Shown here piece by piece: positions 46,570 through 55,906 of a stretch of DNA of 64,000 bases. The DNA lies in NCBI GenBank assembly GCA_018668255.1, contig JABISZ010000035.1, forward strand, positions 1 through 64,000, read 5' to 3'. This DNA is from Pseudomonadota bacterium. GTDB taxonomy: Bacteria > Pseudomonadota > Gammaproteobacteria > Ga0077536. The translations under genes were made by a program, and so were the position numbers. The notes beneath the pieces were generated by a model. The model was given only the letters and a program-made list of their open reading frames with translations, was not told where the DNA came from and did no database searches. Position 1 is the first letter of the stretch. Each line of letters opens with the position of its first letter.

Positions 46570-47262
46570 TTGTTCGACTCTAACTCAGCTCTAATCTCTG
46601 CTTTTTCGATGCTCCTAACAGGGGATAGAGAAGTTTGGTCAGCTATCGGTGTTTCGTTTTCAGTCTCCTTGCGTGCAATTCTCATTGCGTCCCCTCCCGC
46701 AATTGCAATAGCATTCCTCCTCGCATACAAATCTTTTCCAGGAAGGCGATTAGTTCTGACTATAACCAACACTTTAATGTCGGTTCCTGCGGTTGTTGTT
46801 GGCCTCACTGTTTATCTTGCTTTGTCTAAAAATGGTATAGCAGCTGACCTCAGATTACTATATACCCAGCCAGCTATGATTATCGGCCAAGTTATTATTT
46901 GTTTTCCTCTGTTAGTTGCAATGGCTCATGCTACTTTCGTAGCTGGCGACAAACTAGCGTATGAAACTGCTCGTACCTTAGGAGCTAAACGCATCCCAGC
47001 AATGCTCACCGTCTTTCTCGAGTTGCGATTTGGTTTGCTGGCCGCAGTAATTGCTGGATTCAGCAGGATAATTGCAGAAATTGGCTGCTCTATGATGGTT
47101 GGTGGCAATATTTTAGATCACACAAGAAATATCCCGACAGCAATAGCCTTAGAAACCAGCAAAGGAGAATTTGCAATGGGAGTAGCGTTAGGCATCGTTT
47201 TGCTGTCACTCACTATGCTACTGAACGTACTGCTGGCGATGTTCCAAGGTGATGGCCAATGA
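46570..47262 (+). CDS. tupB: Tungstate-type ABC transporter permease (TupB-like)
   Basis: 230 residues and about six membrane helices. The motifs VVVGLTVYLALSKNG and EIGCSMMVGGNI, followed by TRNIPTAIALETSKGEFAMG, are those of TupB/WtpB tungstate permeases rather than ModB. The predicted start is TTG with AAGG upstream. Its stop overlaps the ATPase start by 4 bp. The periplasmic binding protein that sets specificity (TupA) is not in this window, so tungstate versus molybdate specificity is open. Confidence 0.83.
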   Translation: MFDSNSALISAFSMLLTGDREVWSAIGVSFSVSLRAILIASPPAIAIAFLLAYKSFPGRRLVLTITNTLMSVPAVVVGLTVYLALSKNGIAADLRLLYTQPAMIIGQVIICFPLLVAMAHATFVAGDKLAYETARTLGAKRIPAMLTVFLELRFGLLAAVIAGFSRIIAEIGCSMMVGGNILDHTRNIPTAIALETSKGEFAMGVALGIVLLSLTMLLNVLLAMFQGDGQ

Positions 47263-47924
47263 GCTTAGCTAATAGGGCACGGTCTCTCACGGCGAATAAG
47301 TTAACCTTTATACGCGACACTAGATTAATACTTGATTGCAAGAGTATGAAGATACAGAAAGGCGAACTTGTTCTATTAACTGGCCCAAACGGTTCTGGGA
47401 AAACGACTCTCCTTAAGATATTGGCTGGACTAATAACAGCGGATACCGGTGAGTTTATGCTAGGAGAGAAAAGTTTTACCAGCTTTAAAGCACCTAAGTA
47501 CTTAATCGGGAAATGTATTTATTTACACCAAACTCCCTACATGTTCCGCGGGACAGTCCTCCAGAATTTGAGTTATGGCTTGAGAAGAAAAGGATTGAAA
47601 AATAATGAAGTAAGGCCTTTGATAAATCAGGCCATCAGAAAGAATAAGCTTAGCCACTTGACTGAAAGAATGGCATCAACGCTCTCGGCTGGGGAGCAAC
47701 ATCAGGTAGCTTTAGTTAGAGCACAGATATTGAAGCCTCCTGTTTTGCTATTAGATGAAATCACCGCGCATATGGACCAGGAAGCGCGTGGTAGGACATT
47801 CGAAATAATAAAAACGCTACAGGAGGAAGAAATTTCTATTATTTTTGCAACCCATGACGATGAAACCATTAAAACATTACCCGGCACATTCCTTCATATA
47901 GACAACGGTTGTTTGGCTTTATGA
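47259..47924 (+). CDS. tupC: ABC transporter ATPase (TupC-like)
   Basis: 221 residues. Walker A is GPNGSGKT at 42-49, the Q-loop is in LHQTPYMF, the signature motif LSAGEQHQVAL, and Walker B LLLDEIT, with the ATHDD switch. The C-terminal regulatory TOBE domain of ModC is absent, which fits TupC. It powers the permease encoded upstream. Its stop overlaps the mobA start. Confidence 0.85.
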   Translation: MSLANRARSLTANKLTFIRDTRLILDCKSMKIQKGELVLLTGPNGSGKTTLLKILAGLITADTGEFMLGEKSFTSFKAPKYLIGKCIYLHQTPYMFRGTVLQNLSYGLRRKGLKNNEVRPLINQAIRKNKLSHLTERMASTLSAGEQHQVALVRAQILKPPVLLLDEITAHMDQEARGRTFEIIKTLQEEEISIIFATHDDETIKTLPGTFLHIDNGCLAL

Positions 47925-48556
47925 CCCCGGAACTGAAAAGTGACATTACTGGTTGTATTTTGGCTGGAGGACAGGGGATCCGTATAGGGGGAAAAGACAA
48001 AGGATTGATAACTCTAAATGGAAGATATTTATCTCAACACTGTATAGAACGTCTGTCTCCGCAGGTAGGTTCTATCATCATAAGCGCCAACAGGAACATA
48101 CCTGTTTACGAAAGCTTTGGATGCATTGTGGTACAAGATAAAACAGATAACAGCAATGGACCCCTAAGCGGCTTTCATGGTGCTTTAGAAGCAGCTACAA
48201 CAACTTTTGTGGCTTTCACTCCATGCGATGCACCATTTTTCCCGCAAAATCTTGTTGAGAAACTGGCTGAGCCTTTTTCTAATGATAAAGTTGAGATTGC
48301 AGTGGCAGTTGTTCGAACCAAACACCAACCGGTGTTCGCCATGGTTAAAAGTAATTTAGAGAATTCATTAGCTATATTCTTAGAAAACGGCGGGAGAAAA
48401 ATCCGCTCTTGGTTCGATTCCAGAACTTGCGTAACCGTCGAGTTCGATAACGAGAGTCAGTTCATGAATATCAATAGCCCGTCCGATCTCGAAGAAGCAG
48501 AACTATGGTCCAAGCAAAATCAAACTACTGCCAATGATGTTAAAACTGAAAGATGA
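47921..48556 (+). CDS. mobA: Molybdenum cofactor guanylyltransferase
   Basis: 211 residues. The N-terminal LAGGQGIRIGGKDKGL motif is the MobA nucleotide-binding signature, followed by QDKTDNSNGPLSGF and TPCDAPFFP. MobA attaches GMP to molybdopterin, giving the guanine dinucleotide used by DMSO reductase- and formate dehydrogenase-type enzymes. No such enzyme is in this window. It overlaps tupC by 4 bp and the convergent DUF1302 gene by 17 bp. Confidence 0.87.
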   Translation: MTPELKSDITGCILAGGQGIRIGGKDKGLITLNGRYLSQHCIERLSPQVGSIIISANRNIPVYESFGCIVVQDKTDNSNGPLSGFHGALEAATTTFVAFTPCDAPFFPQNLVEKLAEPFSNDKVEIAVAVVRTKHQPVFAMVKSNLENSLAIFLENGGRKIRSWFDSRTCVTVEFDNESQFMNINSPSDLEEAELWSKQNQTTANDVKTER

Positions 48557-50141
48557 TACTTAGATCCGTTTCATGTCGACTGTTCTCGCTAGTTTGCCCC
48601 CAGATATCACCCAAGCCCCACGGGCCGGGATCATTATTGAACGCCCGCCAATATATGTGCTGCTGAAAGCGCAATAATATATTATCTGACCAGAAGTAAT
48701 CGACTTTTAATTTGTTATAGGCCCCCGTTGATCTAGGGTCGAATGCCATTAAAAAACTTGGCTTTAGAAGCCCCGCCGCTCCGTATGCAGTGGATGCCGA
48801 AAACGTCATGACGAACTCATCACGATCGATACGATCAGTATTTTCGGCAATATATTTCCCAGACACGACTCGTCCGTCAAACGTTGCTTGCTTAACAGTC
48901 GACATGCCTCGGTAGTATGGGTTGTAATCGATATAGTGCCGCCAAAATATCTGCGAAGACAGGAATACAGTTCTTGTCTTATTCAAAGATCTAATCCATG
49001 TTGGTCTATCCGCCGCAATCATAACCACGGTGCGCCTGGCTGTATCATATTGATCCCTATCAGGATCAGCGGACATGGGGGCATCAGCCGATAATTTTAC
49101 GGGGATGCCTGTTGTAAATGTCGTTTCCATGCGCAAGACCGATTGCGTAAATCGCTCATCCGAATAATTCGCAGTAAACCCTAATACATGCGTTCGCGGA
49201 TTCACGATATCTTTAACCGTGTAAAAAGTATTGTCTATCGTTTGAGACAAGTTTTTCTGTACCTGAATGCCGGTATCGGCCGAAAAGCCGTAAAAATAAT
49301 TAAGGCTGAAGTCGATGTCTCCCCAGATAGCCTTAAACCTCACACCAGCTTGTCCATTTGTAAGCTTTTTATTTGGCCTACGATTCCTCATTTCAGTATC
49401 AAGGTCCAGTAGCAAGCCATCTTTATAAATAGCATTAGCTGTTTTGTTCAACCCATTCCCGGTGAACGCCCAAGGTTTTCGAGGGTCAGTAGATATGTTG
49501 TTTTCTCTAAAGTCCGTAGGGATCCAGATCCCTTCTACGAATGATTCATCAAACCATGCAAATTTTCCAATATCATAAATTCCTCGCGCCATCCAAAGCG
49601 GGATTCGTATATCTTCCCAGGATTCCCTACTCCAATGCCAACTCAAATCAAGCGGATTGATAACGTCTAAAGCTCTAAAACCATCTGTCTCTCCCCAAAC
49701 AACCTGTTGTCGGCCGAGCCTTAAAGTAACGGGAGGGAGAACAACATCCACGAATGCTTCACGAAGGCTTGCTTCGGTGCGACCATAACGCCCATCAGAT
49801 TTACTGAAAGCCTTGTCATAGGAACTTCGCACATCGTAGATGGAATCATAAACACCTCGCCCCGTAACCGTTAAGGTCGCCTCTTCTATGGGCCCCGTAT
49901 TGAAAAGTCCAAATGCCTGACTGTCCTTCAAAAAGTAATACTTACCTTCCAATTGCGCAGTATTACGTTGCATGATCGCTTCCGCATGTTTGAACTTAGG
50001 TGTTCGTAAAATATTTTGAAATTTAACAAACCCCTCAAACTCAAGTTCTGTTCCAACGGAGACAATTGCAGATAGATGAGTAGTGAAAAAAAATAAACAA
50101 ACGCCGGCTATAGCCAAATAAGGCCTAATATACTTTTCCAT
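48540..50141 (-). CDS. DUF1302 family outer-membrane beta-barrel protein
   Basis: 533 residues with an N-terminal signal sequence. The defining DUF1302 motif is present as LRLGRQQVVWGETDGFRALD followed by VINPLDLS. The chain ends in Phe, as outer-membrane barrels do. DUF1302 proteins commonly pair with DUF1329 lipocalin/LolB-like proteins, as here (5 bp apart), and occur near genes for oxidation of hydrophobic substrates. The function is not established. It lies inside the cofactor gene region but on the other strand. Confidence 0.85.
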   Translation of the reverse strand: MEKYIRPYLAIAGVCLFFFTTHLSAIVSVGTELEFEGFVKFQNILRTPKFKHAEAIMQRNTAQLEGKYYFLKDSQAFGLFNTGPIEEATLTVTGRGVYDSIYDVRSSYDKAFSKSDGRYGRTEASLREAFVDVVLPPVTLRLGRQQVVWGETDGFRALDVINPLDLSWHWSRESWEDIRIPLWMARGIYDIGKFAWFDESFVEGIWIPTDFRENNISTDPRKPWAFTGNGLNKTANAIYKDGLLLDLDTEMRNRRPNKKLTNGQAGVRFKAIWGDIDFSLNYFYGFSADTGIQVQKNLSQTIDNTFYTVKDIVNPRTHVLGFTANYSDERFTQSVLRMETTFTTGIPVKLSADAPMSADPDRDQYDTARRTVVMIAADRPTWIRSLNKTRTVFLSSQIFWRHYIDYNPYYRGMSTVKQATFDGRVVSGKYIAENTDRIDRDEFVMTFSASTAYGAAGLLKPSFLMAFDPRSTGAYNKLKVDYFWSDNILLRFQQHIYWRAFNNDPGPWGLGDIWGQTSENSRHETDLSIIFQF

Positions 50142-50146
50142 TGAGG

Positions 50147-51430
50147 CTACCTTCGTCCGCTAATCATATTTCGGAGACTGTAAAACTGTTTTGCTCGCGC
50201 TTCTGTGAATTCACGTTTTTTAACGTAACAATGCGTCATCGTGGCATGAGGCTTCTTAGCATTGATATCAGATTCACCCAAATGCAGAAAAACGTGATGA
50301 CCAACATTCTCAGAGAAATCTTGCTTTATATAAGGGGCTTGCTGTGGGGTTTCGTATGCGTAGCTCTCAGAATATTTAAGGTAATGCTGATTCATTCTTA
50401 ACAAGTGGTTATCTTCCCGGTCGAAAGCAAACATCCAAAGAGACCAGTTAGTATCGGCATCAATAAAAACGATGCGGCTGCTATAGGGATGATTATCGAC
50501 TGTAGGGTGCATAAGCACCACGTGCGCTTTACGCACCTCCCACCGCGTTTTATGTGGCACCCATAAGTGAGGGCCTCCGAATTCCGGATTGTCTGGCACA
50601 TTGATAGTAGCGAGGACGGATTTAGTTCCAAGATATGTCCACGAGTTTTCATAGACTTTACCGCCAAAGCCATTCATGTCTTCCCGAATCATATCCATCC
50701 CCATCAATTCGCTGGTGCGCTCCGAGGCAAGCGTCTTTCTGGGCTTCCGTTGTGAGGGCATATACATCCAGCCAGAGTTTTCTCTATCATGATCTACGTA
50801 AGAAATTGACATGTCTTTCGCCCCAGCCATGTCACGTGGCGACCTAAACTCCATGACCCGTTTTGTTTTAACTTCTTCATATCCTTCTACCAAACAGTGA
50901 TCTCCCCGGCTGTAAGTAGAAGCGATAGAAGTAAATTCCAATTTGCGGTCTAGCCTTCCCCCCTCGCCTCTTAACCAAGTTGTCATGGGCATTACGAAGT
51001 CAACTTGTCCCGGTCTCCAAAGCATATTCCATATCACTTTTTGGCCGGCAAATGGGTCTTCGTTTTTTATATCTTGAAAAGGAAATCCTCCCCCTTTGAA
51101 TCCCACTAAGACGCCTCGATCATCTAAGTGATAGTCGTCGTTCATGTGCTGCCCCCATTCTGGTGGAGCTGGGTACACACCAGTCGCAGCAATCTCCATA
51201 TCCATCCCATCGAAAATGTAATACTTCCAAGCAGATTGAGGTATCAAGGCCTCTAAATGGGAAGATCGATCTTCTAACCCAAGGTGGGTTCCAGTCTCAA
51301 TAGGTTCAAAAGGGATAGGGTTGGTTATCCAATCATAGAGACGATCATAACTCTGCTCATCGTTAGCCCAAGAAAAATGCGCAAACACACAGAGAACCAA
51401 AAAGAGTAATTTTTTTGGCACACCAAACAT
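50147..51430 (-). CDS. DUF1329 family periplasmic LolB-like protein
   Basis: 427 residues from the ATG at 51430, where a signal peptide ending in AHFSWA begins; an earlier in-frame codon at 51487 would place extra residues before it. The body matches DUF1329: DMDMEIAATG-like, RVMEFRSPRDMAGAKDMS and WMYMPSQRKPRKT segments. The domain has a LolB-like beta fold by family knowledge. It precedes the DUF1302 barrel gene on the same strand, suggesting a periplasm-to-outer-membrane pathway for a lipid or hydrocarbon. Confidence 0.85.
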   Translation of the reverse strand: MFGVPKKLLFLVLCVFAHFSWANDEQSYDRLYDWITNPIPFEPIETGTHLGLEDRSSHLEALIPQSAWKYYIFDGMDMEIAATGVYPAPPEWGQHMNDDYHLDDRGVLVGFKGGGFPFQDIKNEDPFAGQKVIWNMLWRPGQVDFVMPMTTWLRGEGGRLDRKLEFTSIASTYSRGDHCLVEGYEEVKTKRVMEFRSPRDMAGAKDMSISYVDHDRENSGWMYMPSQRKPRKTLASERTSELMGMDMIREDMNGFGGKVYENSWTYLGTKSVLATINVPDNPEFGGPHLWVPHKTRWEVRKAHVVLMHPTVDNHPYSSRIVFIDADTNWSLWMFAFDREDNHLLRMNQHYLKYSESYAYETPQQAPYIKQDFSENVGHHVFLHLGESDINAKKPHATMTHCYVKKREFTEARAKQFYSLRNMISGRR

Positions 51431-51649
51431 AAATAATCCCTCAGACTTAGAGGTTGTGAGAAAATTGAAGTCCGTCACGACCGACAAATTAGTAGTTAAA
51501 CATCATACTTTAGAAGCCCATAGACTTAAATCAGTTTTTAAACAAAAAAGAAATAATGACCCGTGACGTGATTCGATATTCGCGTAGGATAAAATAAGAC
51601 ACCCATTTTTAACTTGCGAATGACCTAAGGAAGAGGATAATTAGTTTCT

Positions 51650-52903
51650 ATGATTATCCAACAAAGCTGTAAAGACGATTCTGACCCTACTTCTCTATCA
51701 TGTGAGGAAGCTGTAGTTCGAATTTTAGAAAGCATGAGTTCCTTGACCCAAACTGAAATGATGCCTATTCGGGACAGTCTAGGCCGCGTGACTTCCTCTG
51801 ATGTTGTAGCCGCTGCCAACGTACCACCGCATAAAAACTCCGCTATGGATGGGTACGCTTTCCGTCAGGGAGAGCTGCAAGGTCTCAATAATCCCGTAAT
51901 AAAAATAATTGGTACCGCTTTTGCTGGTAAAGCTTTCACTCGGCCTATAGAAAAAAACGAAGCAGTCCGGATAATGACGGGAGCTGTAGTCCCTGAAAAC
52001 GCTGACACAATCGTCATCCAAGAGCACGTTAAAGCTGGTGGGAATGACCTCCAGATCCTAGAAATGCCCAACTTTGGAGAAAACATTCGTGCTGCTGGAG
52101 AGGATATTCGCGTAGGCGAAACTATTTTAAAATCCGGTCACACGGTCACACCCGCTGATTTAGGACTGATTGCATCTCTAGGAATAGCCGAGGTGCAAGT
52201 ATTTCAAAAACCCAGAGTTGCTTATTTTTCTACAGGTGATGAACTGAAGTCGCTAGGAACCACTTTGGAACCAGGGGAAATTTACGACAGTAACCGATAC
52301 ACGCTGTATGGGATGCTCCAACATTTAGGAGTCGAAATTATAGATATGGGTGTGGTGAAAGACACTTATGATGCTATAGAGGCTGCGTTACTTGATGCTA
52401 GCAAATCTGCCGACATGGTAATAACCTCCGGAGGCGTCTCAGTTGGAGACGCGGACTTTATCAAAGAAGCTTTGGCCAACGTGGGTCAAGTTAAATTTTG
52501 GAAAATCGCTATGAAGCCCGGGCGACCGCTTGCCTTTGGAAAAATAGGAAAGGCTCACTTTTTCGGCCTACCTGGCAACCCCGTATCTGTCATGGTCGGT
52601 TTCCACCAATTTGTTACCCCGGCATTACAAAAGATTTCAGGGGCTAAAACCAATAGGAATATAATTCTAGAAGCCTCAGTCACAGAACCACTGAAAAAGA
52701 GGCCAGGACGAGCTGAATATCAGAGAGGCATTTTGGCGCAAGAAGATGATGGCTCTTTAACGGTGCAACCAACAGGGGATCAAGGATCAGGGATATTAAA
52801 ATCTATGTCAGAGGCCAACTGCTTTATTTATCTGCCTATTGATGCTTCAGATATTCACGTAAATAAAGCGGTTAGAGTAATTCCTTTTAACAGTGCTATT
52901 TAA
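51650..52903 (+). CDS. moeA: Molybdopterin molybdenumtransferase
   Basis: 417 residues. The PPHKNSAMDGYAF motif near residue 62 and the MTGAVVPENADTIV motif are intact. A MogA-like central domain carries TSGGVSVGDADF, and GLPGNPVSVMVGF follows. MoeA inserts molybdate into adenylated molybdopterin. It starts with ATG after AAGAGG. It converges on pqqB, with 13 bp between stops. Confidence 0.94.
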   Translation: MIIQQSCKDDSDPTSLSCEEAVVRILESMSSLTQTEMMPIRDSLGRVTSSDVVAAANVPPHKNSAMDGYAFRQGELQGLNNPVIKIIGTAFAGKAFTRPIEKNEAVRIMTGAVVPENADTIVIQEHVKAGGNDLQILEMPNFGENIRAAGEDIRVGETILKSGHTVTPADLGLIASLGIAEVQVFQKPRVAYFSTGDELKSLGTTLEPGEIYDSNRYTLYGMLQHLGVEIIDMGVVKDTYDAIEAALLDASKSADMVITSGGVSVGDADFIKEALANVGQVKFWKIAMKPGRPLAFGKIGKAHFFGLPGNPVSVMVGFHQFVTPALQKISGAKTNRNIILEASVTEPLKKRPGRAEYQRGILAQEDDGSLTVQPTGDQGSGILKSMSEANCFIYLPIDASDIHVNKAVRVIPFNSAI

Positions 52904-52916
52904 CCAAGTCCCAGTT

Positions 52917-53843
52917 TCACAGCTTTATATCCATCCCGTCTTGAGCAACTTCCCAACCGGCTTCACTAACAAGTTTTCTTTCCATAGAATCAGAAGCCAG
53001 AATAGGGTTCGTTGTATTTATGTGGATGAAGATTTTACGTTTTACATTTAATGAGGCAAAAGATTGTAAAGTCCCTTCTTTTCCAGAAACGCTCATGTGT
53101 CCCATTCTCCCCCCTGTTTTCACTCCCACCTGCTCTTTAATCATTTCGTCGTCCACCCATAAAGTTCCATCAAAAAACACCAGCTCTGCATTTTTAAGTC
53201 GCTCTGAGAGCGATACAGTCATTTGTGCACAGGCCGGGACGTAGAAAAACTTAGACCCATCACGCGCAGCTATTTCGAGAGCTATCGTATCTTCATCAAC
53301 GGTTCCAAAATTATCTCCCGCTGTTTTATCTTCCAACCACAACGCAACTTTGCCAGGAACGGAAAATGGAGTGATAGTCAGGCCTATTTCGCTCCCATCG
53401 AAAGCAGAGAGTTCACAACGATCATCTAACATTACAGTTTTTCTAGCTACAAATTGTGGGTTCAAGACGTTAAAAATAGTGTTGTCCTTTAACACAGATA
53501 AAACTCTGTCTGTCCCATATAGATTTAGAGGTTGAGACTCACGCAAATTTAGCAGACCGGCAACATGATCGACATCAGCATTAGTTAAGACAATCGATTT
53601 AATCGGACTGTGTCGTAATCCCTTTTTCGGATGGAGTATTTCATTGTCGTTTATCTGTTGCCTTAAATCTGGAGACGCGTTAAGTAAGACCCAATTCTCG
53701 CCATCAGCACTTACGCACAAGGAAGATTGTGTCCTAGCAGTAGCATTGATATCGTTAGCCCGCGCACGTCGACTGTTAGGATGATTGCAATTCCATTGGG
53801 GGTAGCCTCCTCCTGCTGCAGAACCTAATACTCGTATTCTCAT
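52917..53843 (-). CDS. pqqB: PQQ biosynthesis protein PqqB
   Basis: 308 residues of a metallo-beta-lactamase fold. VLGSAAGGGYPQWNCNHPN at the start and NADVDHVAGLLNLRE are diagnostic. PqqB is thought to hydroxylate a tyrosine of the PqqE product. The ATG at 53843 is favoured. It lies 24 bp downstream of moaE in a moaD-moaE-pqqB run, separated from pqqCDE by about 2.5 kb. That placement is unusual. Confidence 0.94.
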   Translation of the reverse strand: MRIRVLGSAAGGGYPQWNCNHPNSRRARANDINATARTQSSLCVSADGENWVLLNASPDLRQQINDNEILHPKKGLRHSPIKSIVLTNADVDHVAGLLNLRESQPLNLYGTDRVLSVLKDNTIFNVLNPQFVARKTVMLDDRCELSAFDGSEIGLTITPFSVPGKVALWLEDKTAGDNFGTVDEDTIALEIAARDGSKFFYVPACAQMTVSLSERLKNAELVFFDGTLWVDDEMIKEQVGVKTGGRMGHMSVSGKEGTLQSFASLNVKRKIFIHINTTNPILASDSMERKLVSEAGWEVAQDGMDIKL

Positions 53844-53867
53844 CAAAACACCTCAAAAAAAATCGCA

Positions 53868-54320
53868 TTAAAAATCAGCACTGCTGCCAGATGTATTTTT
53901 CGTAACCCATCGTTCCCCATCTTCACGTTTTTCTCTCTTCCAGAAAGGAACGTTGGATTTCAAGGATTCCATAATATCTCTACACGCATCAAAAGAATGA
54001 GCTCGATGAGCTGACCATACTGCAACCAACACGATAGGGTCACTCGGATAAACCTCACCTATACGATGTATAACTAAAACGTGATCGAGAGACCATCGTT
54101 TCTCCGCTCGGTCAGTAATTTTCTCTAGTTCCTTAACAGTCATCTCGGGGTGATGTTCTAGGTACATTGACTCGACAGAGACACCATCATTGAAATCTCT
54201 CATACTTCCAATAAAAATCGAGGATGCACCGATTTTTTTTCTTCTGCCATCCAACTCTTTTTCGGTTTGCAACAATAGGTCGTATGGCGAAAATGGCTCT
54301 TTAGACAACCTAACCGTCAT
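53868..54320 (-). CDS. moaE: Molybdopterin synthase large subunit
   Basis: 150 residues. GASSIFIGSMRDFNDG and YLEHHPEMT match MoaE, and the catalytic Lys region VPFWKREKREDGERWV is present. With MoaD it adds two sulfurs to precursor Z. Only two bases separate it from moaD. Confidence 0.94.
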   Translation of the reverse strand: MTVRLSKEPFSPYDLLLQTEKELDGRRKKIGASSIFIGSMRDFNDGVSVESMYLEHHPEMTVKELEKITDRAEKRWSLDHVLVIHRIGEVYPSDPIVLVAVWSAHRAHSFDACRDIMESLKSNVPFWKREKREDGERWVTKNTSGSSADF

Positions 54321-54322
54321 AT

Positions 54323-54556
54323 TTAACCTCCTGTTAGAGGAGGGAAATAAGCAACTTCGTCTCCGTCTTTCAGCAGTTGATCCGGCTCACAATAATCATG
54401 GTTGATTGCATAAAGACAACCCACTGGCATTTGTGCAGTACCACAGACAGATTGCCATACATTAATGACGTTCAGCTGGCTCTCAAACTCAACATCTATC
54501 TCCTTCATACCAACCAAATCAGTTAAACTAGCGAAAAATTTCACTTTAATACTCAT
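54323..54556 (-). CDS. moaD: Molybdopterin synthase sulfur carrier
   Basis: 77 residues, ubiquitin-like fold, ending in FPPLTGG. The final Gly-Gly is adenylated by MoeB and then thiocarboxylated. moeB is not in this window. It starts the moaD-moaE-pqqB run and is divergent from moaC. Confidence 0.92.
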   Translation of the reverse strand: MSIKVKFFASLTDLVGMKEIDVEFESQLNVINVWQSVCGTAQMPVGCLYAINHDYCEPDQLLKDGDEVAYFPPLTGG

Positions 54557-54637
54557 ACGTAACCTCTAACAACACTATAAATTTATTCTATTTAGCGCTA
54601 TTTTAACCTAACAAACGAAAGGATTCATATTAACGAC

Positions 54638-55120
54638 ATGTCAAAACTAACCCACTTAGATAAAGATGGTAAAGCAAAAATGGTTGATGTGGGGGATAAA
54701 ACTCCGACCAAGAGGACCGCAATTGCCACAGGAAGAATTTCCATGAAGCCAGAGACACTTAATCTAGTTATATCTGGGACAAACAAAAAAGGAGATGTCT
54801 TAGCTGTCGCTCGAATCGCTGGAATCATGGCGGCCAAGAAAACAGCTGACTTGATTCCGTTGTGCCATCCATTAAGTATAACTAGGATTGACATTGATCT
54901 GGAACTAGACATAGAAAAATCCACCATAAATTGTACCGCTTTGGTTGAAACAATCGGACAAACTGGCGTTGAAATAGAAGCGCTAAATGCGACGCAAGTT
55001 GCTTTGTTGACTGTTTACGATATGTGTAAAGCGGCGGACAAAGGAATGGCTATTAGTGAGGTGATGCTCAAAGAAAAACGTGGTGGGAGATCAGGCCATT
55101 GGTCTCGAGAGGAAAGCTAG
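54638..55120 (+). CDS. moaC: Cyclic pyranopterin monophosphate synthase
   Basis: 160 residues. The catalytic region [34 protein letters not shown]-type segment and the [11 protein letters not shown] motif are intact. It converts the MoaA product to precursor Z. The FkbM methyltransferase gene starts 8 bp later. Confidence 0.94.
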   Translation: MSKLTHLDKDGKAKMVDVGDKTPTKRTAIATGRISMKPETLNLVISGTNKKGDVLAVARIAGIMAAKKTADLIPLCHPLSITRIDIDLELDIEKSTINCTALVETIGQTGVEIEALNATQVALLTVYDMCKAADKGMAISEVMLKEKRGGRSGHWSREES

Positions 55121-55128
55121 GGGATTTA

Positions 55129-55893
55129 ATGAAGTCGGAAAAAATCAAGAACTGGTCTCCACCTTCAACATGGCAGGAAAAACTGAAAGGCATTCTGCCT
55201 GGTAGCTGGTATCTTAACCATTTACTTAAAAAGCACCTACGTAAAGGAGAACCTGAACTCAAACTACTTCCCTTCTTGGTCGATAAAGGAAAAGATGCGG
55301 TTGACGTTGGGGCGAACAAAGGAGTCTATAGCCGAGCTCTCTCTGAACTGACAAACACCGTCTATGCCTTTGAACCGAATCCAAAAATGTACAAAATACT
55401 GTGTTCGGGCAAGACAAAAAAAACAAAAGCTTACCAAGTAGCTTTGTCCAACCAAAGCGGAATAGCTAAACTCCTCATCCCACATAACTTAAAGAAAAAT
55501 ACTTATTCCAATCAGGGAGCCAGCCTTAGTTCTACAAAAGTGTCTGGTCACCACCAGGCAATAGAGATCGAGTCGAAGACGCTAGACTCTTATGCTCTTA
55601 AAAACATTGGCTTCCTGAAAATTGATGTGGAAGGCTTCGAGCTCTCCGTTATAGAAGGTGCCTCTCAGACAATTGCATTCAACAAACCCACTATGCTAGT
55701 GGAGCTTGAGGAGCGTCATACCGATATTCCAATAGAAAATCTTGTCGGCCGTATAGAAAAACTAGGCTATAAAGCCTATTTTCTTATCCACACTAATTTA
55801 ACCCCTTTTTCACAATTTAATGCTGAAAAAATGCATCGTGGCGCAGCAGGAACGAAACACTATGTTTATAATTTTATATTTCTACCCGTCTGA
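55129..55893 (+). CDS. FkbM-family methyltransferase
   Basis: 254 residues. The SAM-binding motif is AVDVGANKGVYSRAL, then YAFEPNP, and LKIDVEGFELSVIEGA is the FkbM signature. The ATG at 55129 is chosen because it follows the moaC stop by 8 bp; an in-frame GTG or ATG inside moaC is less likely. FkbM enzymes methylate sugar or polyketide hydroxyls. Nothing around it belongs to a glycan or polyketide pathway, so its substrate is obscure. Confidence 0.85.
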   Translation: MKSEKIKNWSPPSTWQEKLKGILPGSWYLNHLLKKHLRKGEPELKLLPFLVDKGKDAVDVGANKGVYSRALSELTNTVYAFEPNPKMYKILCSGKTKKTKAYQVALSNQSGIAKLLIPHNLKKNTYSNQGASLSSTKVSGHHQAIEIESKTLDSYALKNIGFLKIDVEGFELSVIEGASQTIAFNKPTMLVELEERHTDIPIENLVGRIEKLGYKAYFLIHTNLTPFSQFNAEKMHRGAAGTKHYVYNFIFLPV

Positions 55894-55906
55894 ACAGGGG
55901 AAATTC

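Noticed and set aside
46570-47924. ModBC molybdate transporter
   Set aside because: The permease motifs fit TupB/WtpB and the ATPase lacks the TOBE domain of ModC.
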